Below, piece by piece: positions 35,453-43,250 of a stretch of 64,000 nt of DNA (the stretch's first letter is position 1; the number at the start of each line of letters is the position of its first letter). Below the pieces are notes generated by a model that saw only the letters and a list, made by a program, of their open reading frames with translations, was not told the DNA's origin and made no database searches. A program made the translations under genes and the position numbers. This DNA comes from Methylophilus sp. 13 (lineage in GTDB: Bacteria; Pseudomonadota; Gammaproteobacteria; Burkholderiales; Methylophilaceae), in the NCBI RefSeq assembly GCF_015354335.1, contig NZ_JADKYR010000001.1, positions 806,001 through 870,000 of the forward strand, written 5' to 3'.

Positions 35453-36828
35453 ACCGCTGCTTCCTGAAATGCTTCTGTCATCTGAAAATGGATTTCTATG
35501 CGCGTCCCCTGACCAGGCGCCGTATGAATATGCATGCGCCCCATCAAGCCCTCTACCCGCTCTTGCATCCCGGCCAAGCCGTACCCGCGCGTTTGCAACT
35601 GCGGATCAAAGCCCCGTCCGTCATCCTCCACCATCAGGTAAAGGCCGTTGTCCATCTCCTTCACCTCAATCGTCACCCGTGTCGCGGCGGCGTGCTTGCT
35701 GATATTGGTCAAACACTCCTGCAAAATGCGGTACACCGTCACCGACAGCGCTTCATCCGGCTGCGACAAATGGTTAGATATCTGATTCACCACCATAATG
35801 CCGCGATTGCGGTCGCGCCAGTGATGAATCAACTCCGCCAGCGCCAGGCTCAACCCCAATTCATCCAGCACACGCGGACGCAAGCGCGACAAAATATCCT
35901 GTATCGTCACCATCATTTGCCGCGTAATCTGCGCAATCGCCTGCGCACTCTCCCGCGCCGAGCTGAGCTTTTTCGCCGCCACCAGCGCACTCGCATCCAC
36001 ATGCACCGCAGTCAAATACTGACCAATCTCATCATGCAAATCGCGCGCAAGTTTTTTACGCTCTTCTTCCTGCAAATGAATAATCTGCTGGGTCAAGCGG
36101 TGATTGTTGCGAATGCTTTGTTCAAGCGTGCTCGCCATACTGTTGAACTTGTCGCTAATCTCACTTAACTCCACCTGCTCAAAACCCGGCAAGCGGCTCT
36201 GGTATTCACCGCGCTCAATCTGATTCAAGCCATGAATAATCTGCTTAACCGGCTTAAACGTCGCCCGCACCGTCCAATACACAAACAGCAGCACACTCAA
36301 GCCAAACAAACTCACAATCGCGAGCAAGCCAGACGTATCATCCCAAATCTCGCGCAACTCAAAACTAGGGTCCGGCGTAATCACCAACTCGCCAATAAAG
36401 CGGCCGTTCAAAATGATATTTTTGCGCTTGGGCTCATTCAGCACACTAGAAATATCCAGCAACTTCACAAACCATTTGGGGGGGTCTTCCCCGCTATGCG
36501 CCATGCGCGTACTTCGGTTAGATTCGCGCAACCGGCCATTGTTATCGTAAAAATCCACCTTCAAATGGCGGATATTCTTCAACTCCTCCAGCCGGAAGAT
36601 CTGAATCCCCTCTTGCTGGTTATGCTGCAACCAGCCAAAGTCCGTCATGTAATGGGCAATCTCCGCATCCAGCAAATGCATCACCAGATTACTGGTCGAC
36701 TGCACCTCCGCCAGCACATCCTCGCGCGCGTTTTTAACCACCGACACAGCCCACGTCAGCAACAACCCAAGCAATAACAGGGTAATAATCAGATTGAGTT
36801 TGAATTGAAGGCTGAGAGATTTCATCAT
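35449..36828 (-). CDS. Sensor histidine kinase (HAMP, HisKA_3)
   Basis: A 459-residue kinase with membrane helices at about 9-30 and 170-188 around a periplasmic sensor domain of about 140 residues. A HAMP linker (TFKPVKQIIHGLNQIERGEYQSRLPGF) follows. The HisKA_3 box is KLARDLHDEIGQYLTAVHVD (His about 266). The HATPase domain has ISKHAAATRVTIEV, DDGRGFD and GLAGMQERVEGL. It is translationally coupled to the regulator at 34814. The ligand is unknown. Confidence 0.93.
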   Translation of the reverse strand: MMKSLSLQFKLNLIITLLLLGLLLTWAVSVVKNAREDVLAEVQSTSNLVMHLLDAEIAHYMTDFGWLQHNQQEGIQIFRLEELKNIRHLKVDFYDNNGRLRESNRSTRMAHSGEDPPKWFVKLLDISSVLNEPKRKNIILNGRFIGELVITPDPSFELREIWDDTSGLLAIVSLFGLSVLLFVYWTVRATFKPVKQIIHGLNQIERGEYQSRLPGFEQVELSEISDKFNSMASTLEQSIRNNHRLTQQIIHLQEEERKKLARDLHDEIGQYLTAVHVDASALVAAKKLSSARESAQAIAQITRQMMVTIQDILSRLRPRVLDELGLSLALAELIHHWRDRNRGIMVVNQISNHLSQPDEALSVTVYRILQECLTNISKHAAATRVTIEVKEMDNGLYLMVEDDGRGFDPQLQTRGYGLAGMQERVEGLMGRMHIHTAPGQGTRIEIHFQMTEAFQEAAV

Positions 36829-36968
36829 GCTAGGGGGATTTTAAAGAGTATTCACCAAAAACATTCGGGAATTTTTCCCTATTCATTCGTACAGCAAGAA
36901 ATTATCAAGGCGTGGGGTCACATGGTCGATTGTAGCGCCTAACAAAAAACTTGCCAGCTCACAACAAA

Positions 36969-37097
36969 GACCTATTGGACGGATTGCTTCTTGCTCAAGC
37001 CAAACTAGAAGGCCTGGAACTGTTCTCGGCAGACTCGGCTTTTGATGAAAATGCCATTAAAAGGTATGGTTTGTTGTGTAGAGCTGATAGAAGTTGA
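36969..37097 (+). pseudogene. Remnant of a PIN-domain (VapC-like) toxin gene
   Basis: A reading frame from 36969 to TGA at 37097 translates as DLLDGLLLAQAKLEGLELFS, continuing ADSAFDENAIKRYGL. This is the C-terminal part of a PIN-domain ribonuclease toxin (family pattern DRLLLAQAxxEGLxLxTxD). No start codon, N-terminal half or antitoxin is visible, so it is a broken relic. Confidence 0.6.
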
Positions 37098-37231
37098 CGC
37101 AGTTAAGGTTGTATTTTAGGATGGTCTAAAAATTAATAACAGCTTGAAAATGTTAAATAAAAACCTTAAACCTTCAATCAAAAAAGCATCAATGCCGGAA
37201 AGTTTTGCGTCATTTAGGATGCCTACTGTAC

Positions 37232-37238
37232 GTTAGGG
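37232..37238 (+). other. Integron recombination core at left end of cassette array
   Basis: GTTAGGG marks the left edge of cassette 1. It is perfectly complementary over nine bases (GTTAGGGTT) to AACCCTAAC at 37588-37596, the R'' box of the same cassette's attC. This is as expected if the cassette was once a circle. Confidence 0.65.
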
Positions 37239-37241
37239 TTT

Positions 37242-37589
37242 ATGTTCAGTTTATTTAGGAAAAAGTCGCCCAACCTCTTGGCTCTCCAGCAACTTGAGCG
37301 GATTGAGGCTGAAATGAGGCGCATTGGCTTTTGGACAGATACTCCACCACAGCTAGAAGCAATTGAGTCCGGGCAAGTCTTCCCGACTTTCGAACAATGG
37401 CTCCAATGTGTTTTTTTACCTAAAGCAAGAGAGGACGCAAAAAAAGGTAAATCCCAGAAAAATTACGAGTTAGGACTACAGGCCATGCGAGAGTATGACT
37501 ATCATTCGCGGATAGAAGAAGCCCACCCACTAATGTGCCTACTTAGAGACTATGATAAATTAGGCAAAAATCATGGTTCGAGAAATTAA
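37242..37589 (+). CDS. YqcC family (DUF446) protein, integron cassette 1
   Basis: The 115-residue protein starts 10 bp inside the cassette. It carries the YqcC pattern LLALQQLERIEAEMRRIGFW, PPQLEAIESGQVF, TFEQWLQCVFLPKARE and HPLMCLLRDYDKLGKNHGS. YqcC is a small helical protein found next to truC in enterobacteria and of unknown function. Here it is carried on a mobile cassette, with the stop codon just before the attC site. No separate promoter is obvious. Confidence 0.8.
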   Translation: MFSLFRKKSPNLLALQQLERIEAEMRRIGFWTDTPPQLEAIESGQVFPTFEQWLQCVFLPKAREDAKKGKSQKNYELGLQAMREYDYHSRIEEAHPLMCLLRDYDKLGKNHGSRN

Positions 37590-37647
37590 CCCTAACCCAT
37601 CATTCAAGCGGGACGCCTAACGGCACCCCTTAATTCAAACGTTAGAG
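37590..37647 (+). repeat. Integron attC site 1
   Basis: The site runs from CCCTAAC (37590-37596, R'') through CATTCAAGCGGGACG and CCCCTTAATTCAAAC to GTTAGAG (37641-37647, R'). Its length (58 bp) and box order are those of a 59-base element. It ends cassette 1 and joins it to cassette 2. Confidence 0.85.
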
Positions 37648-37662
37648 CTTAGGTACAAAGAT

Positions 37663-38358
37663 TTGAGACTTATAAAAGCAACGCTGATACTAATATCTTT
37701 TGTTTTATTGGTTTGGCTCATTTTTTTTCCATATTGGCATTTTTATTGGGCAACAACTTGTGCTGTTTTATTTCTACCAGCAATGGTTATAGCAAACCTA
37801 ATTTTCAAAAACACATTTGAAATTAGAGAGCCTAAGTTTAAGCCTTTGCTTAGTAGCCGCATAAATCTGTTCGACCCTCTCTTTATAAGCACTTTGGGTT
37901 TGGCGTTGATTTTTGCTTACCCTGTACCATATGGTTTTCAAATACTAAATTTTTTACACTTTTTTATTTTGGCGACGATTATTTTTTGTATTCTTACTGC
38001 GGTTATATGGGTGTGCTTTCGAGGGCATGGTAACTTGTCGTCAATTGCAGGCCTCATGATTTTTTATTCTCTTTTTCTAACTGGCTATCTTAACGAAATA
38101 GGTCCAATATCTACTGAGGTTGTTTCAAAAGGTTTGATAACAGAAAAATTTAAACAAATCAAAGGCCTTGGTAATACATTCGTGATCGGAACCAACACTA
38201 TGAAAAATCGAGTTGGGGTTACTAAATCCGACTATGAAAAATACGCTATCGGAATGGAGGCATGCGCAAAAAATGTGACGGGTTGGCTTGGTATAACCAC
38301 TAGAACATTTATCGAATGTAATACCGCTCTAACCCCTCCATCAAGCGGGACGCGCTAA
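37663..38358 (+). CDS. Hypothetical membrane protein, integron cassette 2
   Basis: A 231-residue protein starting at TTG 37663, with four hydrophobic segments (about 6-24, 28-44, 67-85 and 95-115) and a further one near 125-140. A hydrophilic C-terminal part contains GLGNTFVIGTNTMKNRVGV. The last residues (PPSSGTR) are encoded inside attC 2, a common cassette trait. The base composition is AT rich compared with the surrounding chromosome, consistent with transfer. No function is recognised. Confidence 0.7.
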   Translation: MRLIKATLILISFVLLVWLIFFPYWHFYWATTCAVLFLPAMVIANLIFKNTFEIREPKFKPLLSSRINLFDPLFISTLGLALIFAYPVPYGFQILNFLHFFILATIIFCILTAVIWVCFRGHGNLSSIAGLMIFYSLFLTGYLNEIGPISTEVVSKGLITEKFKQIKGLGNTFVIGTNTMKNRVGVTKSDYEKYAIGMEACAKNVTGWLGITTRTFIECNTALTPPSSGTR

Positions 38359-38386
38359 AGCACGCCCCTTATGTCAAACGTTAGCC
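38326..38386 (+). repeat. Integron attC site 2
   Basis: GCTCTAAC (38326-38333) pairs perfectly with GTTAGAGC at the start of cassette 2 (37641). The site continues with ATCAAGCGGGACGCG, CACGCCCCTTATGTCAAAC and ends in GTTAGCC (38380-38386). It has the same arrangement as attC 1. Confidence 0.85.
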
Positions 38387-38554
38387 ATATCAATAGGAGA
38401 GCACATAGGAGTGAGCAAAATCAGCCCCGCAGCAACCAAATTACGCAAGTAGTAAACGTTGTGACCGGAAGAGATTTGGGGTCTTCGAAAACCCCTAGCA
38501 AGAGAATTACAAACATTAAACCAGCCAATACTGAGCAAAAGGAGGGCCGTAGCC

Positions 38555-38683
38555 ATGAGAAATATTGTCATTAAAGTGAAAGTCAATCTGGAAGTAAAGG
38601 GGGCTGCTGGGGTACTGTGCTTGCTACTGGGTGTGTGTGGCGTACACCATGCTCAACCCTATGTGCTTTTAAACAATGTCTAA
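38555..38683 (+). CDS. Small hydrophobic peptide, integron cassette 3
   Basis: A 42-residue reading frame starts at ATG 38555 after the strong Shine-Dalgarno AAGGAGG (38539-38545). The product begins MRNIVIKVKVNLEVKGAAGV and continues with a cysteine-containing hydrophobic segment, then a short polar end. The TAA stop lies within the R'' box of attC 3, as in many cassettes. It could be a small membrane peptide. No homologue is recognised. It competes with a poorly supported frame at 38371-38574. Confidence 0.5.
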   Translation: MRNIVIKVKVNLEVKGAAGVLCLLLGVCGVHHAQPYVLLNNV

Positions 38684-38788
38684 CCCATCCATCAAGAGGG
38701 ACTGGCGAAAGCAATCTTCGATGAACCAATTTTCAATAACGAGGGTTGAGCCACCATTGTCGCCAGCCCCTTATGTCAAACGTTATTA
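38678..38788 (+). repeat. Integron attC site 3 (long form)
   Basis: GTCTAAC (38678-38684) pairs, with one mismatch, with GTTAGCC at the start of cassette 3. The site contains ATCAAGAGGGACTGGCGA and, about 55 bp later, TCGCCAGCCCCTTATGTCAAAC. CTGGCGA/TCGCCAG forms the inner stem of a long variable loop. R' is GTTATTAG (38782). At about 110 bp it is longer than sites 1 and 2. Confidence 0.8.
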
Positions 38789-38796
38789 GGCCACAA

Positions 38797-39369
38797 ATGG
38801 ACTCAATACGGTTTCGTCAACTGAGGAAGCGCGACTACCGCGACCCGAAAGATTTCTTAAAGAGGCTGCGGTCTGCGGAGCTGGTTCTCAAGCAAGTCGA
38901 AGACGAAAAGGTTCGACGTTTGCGCACACAGGGATTGAAGGAGTGGCGCGAAACTCGTGTAGCCGCACTCTTCTGTCACGGCTATGGGGAGAGGATCGGT
39001 CAGAAGATCTTTTTCTCAAAGGGAGAGTTCGAGGACGCGGACTGCGTGGCGTTTTGGGCGAACGGCGAAGAAATGCATTTTGCTCCAGTTCAAATCAAGG
39101 AGGTCGCGCCCAAGGACCTAAACAGCAAGGCCGAGTTACAAGACGTATTGAACTCACTTGGAAAGTACTCGGGAACGAATGACCTAACGGTTATCATCCA
39201 CTTAAACCAGCAAGTTCGGTTCAATCCCCATGAACTAGCAATACCACCCAGCCTGAACATTTCCGCGCTTTGGCTACTAGCGTGTGTATCTCCAGACCAG
39301 TCAAAATGGGCCATATGGGGAAACTATCTTGACACGCCAGAGAAAAGTGAATTCCTCTACCCAACGTGA
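38797..39369 (+). CDS. Hypothetical protein, integron cassette 4
   Basis: ATG at 38797 lies 8 bp after the attC 3 core. The 190-residue protein begins MDSIRFRQLRKRDYRDPKDF. A charged helical part is followed by a mixed alpha/beta part (HFAPVQIKEVAPKDLN, NDLTVIIHLNQQVRF, SALWLLACVSPDQSKWAIWG). I do not recognise it; the middle region looks nuclease- or restriction-fold-like only loosely. No attC follows its stop codon, so the right end of this cassette has been lost. Confidence 0.7.
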   Translation: MDSIRFRQLRKRDYRDPKDFLKRLRSAELVLKQVEDEKVRRLRTQGLKEWRETRVAALFCHGYGERIGQKIFFSKGEFEDADCVAFWANGEEMHFAPVQIKEVAPKDLNSKAELQDVLNSLGKYSGTNDLTVIIHLNQQVRFNPHELAIPPSLNISALWLLACVSPDQSKWAIWGNYLDTPEKSEFLYPT

Positions 39370-39387
39370 GCATTTCGGCTCGTACGC

Positions 39388-39462
39388 GTGGGCAACGAGT
39401 TGCCCACCCTACAGACTGGCAGTCGAGCAGCCCACGTAGGGCGTACCCATACACGGTACGCC
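39388..39462. repeat. REP-like palindromic element
   Basis: The perfect palindrome GTGGGCAAC-GA-GTTGCCCAC (39388-39407), followed by CCTAC, and the hairpin GGCGTACC...GGTACGCC (39440-39462) lie right after cassette 4. A related hairpin followed by CCTAC is at 57753-57773. They look like dispersed intergenic repeat elements. Confidence 0.5.
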
Positions 39463-39509
39463 GCATATTGTGGTGATGCAGAATAAAAAGCAACAATCAC
39501 CTACCAAGG

Positions 39510-40466
39510 TTAATGAATCACCACCCCCCAAGGTAAACTCCCCACTGCAATATCCTTAAGCTTGGCATTGGTTTGGGTATCAATCACTGAGACATTATTA
39601 CTGCGACCGTTGGCGACATAGAGTTTTTTGCCGTCCGGCGTGAGAGCCATATTCCAAGGGCGTTGGCCGACAGGGATGGTGGCGATGACTTCGCGGGTGG
39701 CGGTATCGATCACGCTGAGGTTGTGGTCGCCGCCATTGCTGACATAAATACGGCTGCCATCGGCATTGACCTTAACGCCGTTGGAGCGCAGGCCGACCTT
39801 GATATTGGCTTGCACTTTCCAGTCGGCGGTGGAGACGATCTCTAGCAGGCTGGCGGCTTCATTTGCCACATAAGCCCATTTGCCATCGGGGCTAAAATCG
39901 ACGCCGCGCGGGTGTTTGGTGGATGCGATCAGGTGTTCTGACTTGAGCATGTTGAGGTTAATCACATCGACATTGTTGCTTTCTTCATTGCTGGCAAGCA
40001 GCCATTGCTGGTCGGGTGAAAACACGCAATGCTCGGGGTTTTTGCCCTGGGTTTTGATGGTGTGTTTGAGCTTGTTGGTTTGCAGGTCTACCAGCGAGAC
40101 CGCGTTTTCTTCTTCCAGGCAGGCGGCCAGCAATTTTCCGTCGGGTGAAATATCAATGCCTTCTGGTTCGTCGCCGACTTTGATCAGGGCAGTTTGTTTG
40201 CCCAGCTTGGTGTCTACCACCGAGACGGCATTTTTATCGCGCACAACGACGTAGAGTTTTTGGTTGCTGGGGTGGATGGCGGCAGCCTGCACTTTTTTGC
40301 CGAGCTTGCCTTTGTTCGGCAGGGTGTTGATGACTTCGTCGGTGCTGGTGTCAATCACCGAGACCGTGCCGTCTTTTTCGTTGGGGACATAAGCGAGCGG
40401 CTGGGCGCTGAGAGTGAGGCTGGCTAGCAGGCCTGCGGTGAGGGTCAACAATCGAGCGTATTGCAT
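39510..40466 (-). CDS. YVTN-repeat beta-propeller protein, exported
   Basis: A 318-residue protein with a signal peptide (about 1-21, LLASLTLSAQ). Seven or so blades of about 42 residues follow the YVTN pattern, for example LYVANGRSNNVSVIDTQTN and IYVSNGGDHNLSVIDTATR. Such propellers are found in the periplasm and often accompany PQQ or c-type cytochrome systems, but no catalytic residue can be assigned. It is similar to the next gene (40646) and separated from it by 179 bp. Confidence 0.85.
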   Translation of the reverse strand: MQYARLLTLTAGLLASLTLSAQPLAYVPNEKDGTVSVIDTSTDEVINTLPNKGKLGKKVQAAAIHPSNQKLYVVVRDKNAVSVVDTKLGKQTALIKVGDEPEGIDISPDGKLLAACLEEENAVSLVDLQTNKLKHTIKTQGKNPEHCVFSPDQQWLLASNEESNNVDVINLNMLKSEHLIASTKHPRGVDFSPDGKWAYVANEAASLLEIVSTADWKVQANIKVGLRSNGVKVNADGSRIYVSNGGDHNLSVIDTATREVIATIPVGQRPWNMALTPDGKKLYVANGRSNNVSVIDTQTNAKLKDIAVGSLPWGVVIH

Positions 40467-40596
40467 AGAGCATCCTTAAAAAAAGTCGGCCAGTTGCTGC
40501 AACAACTGGCCAGAACATGGAGATATACTTTATGCAAATCAATTAAATTTGAAATTTAAATGACCATTGCATATTAAGCACTTAAAATCCTTGGCA

Positions 40597-40643
40597 ATAG
40601 CGTCATGCTTCCCGATTTAACCGGGATAAACTCCCGACGCTAT
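40597..40643 (-). terminator. Structured 3' end of the 40646 gene
   Basis: ATAGCGTC (40597-40604) and GACGCTAT (40636-40643) pair perfectly around an inner CCCG/CGGG stem, 2 bp beyond the stop codon of the leftward gene. There is no T run, so it may be a factor-assisted terminator at the end of the extended mxa transcript. Confidence 0.4.
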
Positions 40644-40645
40644 AC

Positions 40646-41635
40646 TCATTCGCCAGCCTCAAACACAAATCCACCGAAGGCGCGCGGCTGTGCCCCAACC
40701 TTGACCTGTCGCGGCGAGTCCAGGCGCTGTCCATCAATGACGGCTACGACGTTGTCCATCCAGCTGGTGACCACGAGCTGCTGTTGCTGGCGGTCAAAAG
40801 CAATGCCTTCGGGCGTGCCGGGGACGCGAATTTTAGCCAGCGGCCGCTGGCTGGCCAGGTCAATCACGCTGACGCTATCTTCGCCGGTGTTGGTGACGAA
40901 CAAGCGCTGCCCTTGCGGGTCTGTGGTCACACAGTAAGGGTGCCGCCCCACGCTAAGCGTGGCCACCACACGCTGGTCATGCGTGTCTATCACACTCACT
41001 GAGTTTGAGTAGACATTCACCACATACAGCTGCTTGCCATCGGGGCTCAGCCCCAAACCGAACGGGTGCTCGCCCACTTTAATTCTGCGCAGTTCTTTGT
41101 TCGCGCGCGTGTCGACCACGCTCACATCATTACTGTCGCGATTCGCCACGTAGAGCGTCTGGCCATCGCGACTTAACTGCAAGCCGCCTGGTGCCTGCCC
41201 CACTTCTATAGTCGCCAGCACTTGCCCGTGCACGGGCTCAACCACCAGCAAACTATGGTGATACCAGTCAGCCACATATAAACGGTTACCGGCCTGATTC
41301 ACGGCCAGTCCGACCGGGGCAATCGGCAGCTCTAGGGTCTGCACCACTTGCTGCCGCGTGATGTCTATCACCGAGATTGAACGGCCATCGACATTGCTCA
41401 CGTATACTTTTTTCTGTTGAGGATGAATAGCGACGCCGACCGGCGATTGACCGACCGCGATGGTTTTGATCACCTGCAGTTGGCGCAGGTCTACGACCGA
41501 AACCGTGTGCTCTCCCTGATTGGTGATATAGGCGAACTCTGCCGCGGATGCGCCCAGCGTAAAACAAAGACTGAGCGTAACCGACAACGCTTTCAAGCGC
41601 AGGCGCCAGCACGCGCTCACATCAATCGTCCTCAT
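40646..41635 (-). CDS. YVTN-repeat beta-propeller protein, exported
   Basis: ATG at 41635 (MRTIDVSACW) was preferred, since it is followed by a signal peptide ending GASAA. The 329-residue product consists of seven YVTN-like blades, such as FAYITNQGEHTVSVVDLRQL and LYVVNVYSNSVSVIDTHDQ. It is about as long as the neighbour at 39510 and probably arose by duplication. It lies 70 bp downstream of a thioredoxin-like gene and may belong to the long mxa transcript. The function is unknown. Confidence 0.85.
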   Translation of the reverse strand: MRTIDVSACWRLRLKALSVTLSLCFTLGASAAEFAYITNQGEHTVSVVDLRQLQVIKTIAVGQSPVGVAIHPQQKKVYVSNVDGRSISVIDITRQQVVQTLELPIAPVGLAVNQAGNRLYVADWYHHSLLVVEPVHGQVLATIEVGQAPGGLQLSRDGQTLYVANRDSNDVSVVDTRANKELRRIKVGEHPFGLGLSPDGKQLYVVNVYSNSVSVIDTHDQRVVATLSVGRHPYCVTTDPQGQRLFVTNTGEDSVSVIDLASQRPLAKIRVPGTPEGIAFDRQQQQLVVTSWMDNVVAVIDGQRLDSPRQVKVGAQPRAFGGFVFEAGE

Positions 41636-41705
41636 ACAAGCGTTACGATAGCGCGATGTGAGCCGTAAGAATTGAGACCTGTTCCCGCAAAGGGTCAGGA
41701 ATTTT

Positions 41706-42140
41706 TCATGCAATAGCAGAGGCGCTCTGTTGCGAGAAATGTGCGTTGATGGCGCGCATATCCAGCGCTTGCCACATTTGCAGGTGGTGCTGCAGCTCAT
41801 GCGCCTGCATGGCGCCCCTGACCATATCAATGATGACGCGATCACGCACCGTCATGAGTGCAGGCACTTGTGTCACCTGGAAATTGGCGACCAGATCGGT
41901 GGCGACATCAACATCGGCTACCGCAAACGCGACTTGTGGATGCTGGGCGGCAACCGCTGCCAGGACGGGGGCAAAGTGCTGGCAAGGCTCACACCATTCG
42001 GCCGTGAACAATACCACGGCGAGCGGATGCGCCTGCACCCACGCATTGAATTGCGCCTGGCTTGCCAGTGTCTGCACCACGGCAGCGGTTTGGGTAGATG
42101 CCAGATTGGATTGCGGATCTGAAGGGTTGGTTGTTTGCAT
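41706..42140 (-). CDS. Thioredoxin-like protein
   Basis: The 144-residue protein has a thioredoxin fold with the active-site motif FTAEWCEPCQHFAPVL (CxxC) and the cis-proline strand QVTQVPALMTV. No signal peptide is seen; the first 30 residues are polar. It is a cytosolic thioredoxin-type reductase or chaperone. It lies 9 bp from the secreted protein gene at 42150, in the mxa direction. It is not a standard mxa gene. Confidence 0.85.
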   Translation of the reverse strand: MQTTNPSDPQSNLASTQTAAVVQTLASQAQFNAWVQAHPLAVVLFTAEWCEPCQHFAPVLAAVAAQHPQVAFAVADVDVATDLVANFQVTQVPALMTVRDRVIIDMVRGAMQAHELQHHLQMWQALDMRAINAHFSQQSASAIA

Positions 42141-42149
42141 ACGAGACTC

Positions 42150-42623
42150 CTAGGGATGCGCCTGCTCGGGCAGGCGTTTAATGGTACTGAGTGTCCAGTG
42201 TTGCGGGCCAGCGATGCTTTGTGAGCACCCCAACTCCTGGCTGGGGTGTTCGGCAGTGAGTTGATGGCGGGTATGGTCTGCGGTCTGTACCTGCATAAAC
42301 CAGCGGTCCACCCACACCTCCAGTCCGGCCGGGGCAGCGTGCTGGCCGCTGTCAGTCAGGGCCAGCGTGATCAGTTTGCCGCCATGCGCCAGGCATAACG
42401 AGTCATCCGTCTCTTCGAGTATCACCCATGTAGCCTCATTGCTGGCGACGCCCTCTTCCGCCCTGGCGGGCAGACTGGCTGTGACCAAAACACAAGCTAC
42501 GGCTGGCAACATCATCGTTGCCCACTGGGCCAGGAGACTGACCACTGAAGAGATACACAGCCATACAGACTGCCGGGATAACCCTAAGTGTTTACTCACC
42601 ATGACATGCCTCGCTGAATCCAC
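42150..42623 (-). CDS. Exported hypothetical protein behind mxaD
   Basis: A 157-residue protein with a long N-terminal hydrophobic leader (about 20-54, ending LPARAEE). A small domain with ATWVILEETDDSLCLAHGGK and WVDRWFMQVQTADHTRHQL follows. Two cysteines (CLAHGG, LGCSQS) could form a disulfide. It occupies the place after mxaD where Methylobacterium has mxaE, but I cannot establish homology. It follows mxaD by 24 bp, so it is probably in the operon. Confidence 0.65.
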   Translation of the reverse strand: MDSARHVMVSKHLGLSRQSVWLCISSVVSLLAQWATMMLPAVACVLVTASLPARAEEGVASNEATWVILEETDDSLCLAHGGKLITLALTDSGQHAAPAGLEVWVDRWFMQVQTADHTRHQLTAEHPSQELGCSQSIAGPQHWTLSTIKRLPEQAHP

Positions 42624-42647
42624 ACAATCAACACGGCGGAGCTCAAT

Positions 42648-43244
42648 TTATGCACACAGGCTGGAACCCATGCGTTTAAACAAAGGGCGCAAGCTGGCGC
42701 AGAGTTTTTGGCGCCAACCCTGGGTGTTTGCCGCAGCATTCTGGCGGCCTTCTTTCAGCCCTTGCAAACCGGCTTTGACAAAGGCGTCTACCGCATTTTT
42801 GGCGGATTCATCATCCTGGCCTGCAGGGGGTTCATTGCCGGTAAAGGCGCGATAGTAACGCGCTGTCCAGCTCACCTTGGCATTGCTGCCATCGGCAGCG
42901 ACTTTGATTTTGCCGTTCAAAGAGCTCACAGGCAGCGCTTCCAGGTCAATGTCACCAGATAAGCGATAAGACACGGTCATGTCTGCCGCAGACACTTCAT
43001 CGATTTCCTGCAACAACTGCTTGCCATTTTTCAGGGTCAGTTTTTGCTGGGTGTCGTTCACTGGCTCGCAAGCCGTGACTTGCGGATGCCATTGCGCCAG
43101 ACTGCATGGGCTGCTGACACGTTTCCATACCGCGTCAGCCGATGCGTTGACCTGAATGGATTCATCCGTTTTTTGCGGCGTAGGCCCGTGTGCCCAAGCT
43201 TGCACACTTAACAACATCATCATTCCGCATAAAGACCACTTCAT
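42648..43244 (-). CDS. mxaD: Methanol dehydrogenase accessory protein MxaD
   Basis: A 198-residue periplasmic protein with signal peptide (MKWSLCGMMMLLSVQAWAHG) and an SRPBCC (START-like) domain: SADAVWKRVSSPCSLAQWHPQV and ISWTARYYR-like strands, here VSWTARYYRAFTGNEPP. MxaD is reported to promote interaction between methanol dehydrogenase and cytochrome cL. The gene sits 6 bp after mxaL as in other methylotroph clusters. Confidence 0.9.
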   Translation of the reverse strand: MKWSLCGMMMLLSVQAWAHGPTPQKTDESIQVNASADAVWKRVSSPCSLAQWHPQVTACEPVNDTQQKLTLKNGKQLLQEIDEVSAADMTVSYRLSGDIDLEALPVSSLNGKIKVAADGSNAKVSWTARYYRAFTGNEPPAGQDDESAKNAVDAFVKAGLQGLKEGRQNAAANTQGWRQKLCASLRPLFKRMGSSLCA

Positions 43245-43250
43245 AAAACA

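Larger units (their letters stand above)
36829..37241. other. Gene-poor stretch before the integron cassettes
   Basis: These 413 bp hold the upstream region of the leftward kinase gene, a decayed PIN-domain gene fragment ending at 37097, and an unannotatable AT-rich stretch up to the first cassette boundary at 37232. No integron integrase reading frame is present. Confidence 0.5.

Noticed and set aside
38371-38574. 67-codon frame starting inside attC site 2
   Set aside because: The first codons are the attC sequence itself, there is no ribosome site, and a better-supported small frame overlaps it at 38555.
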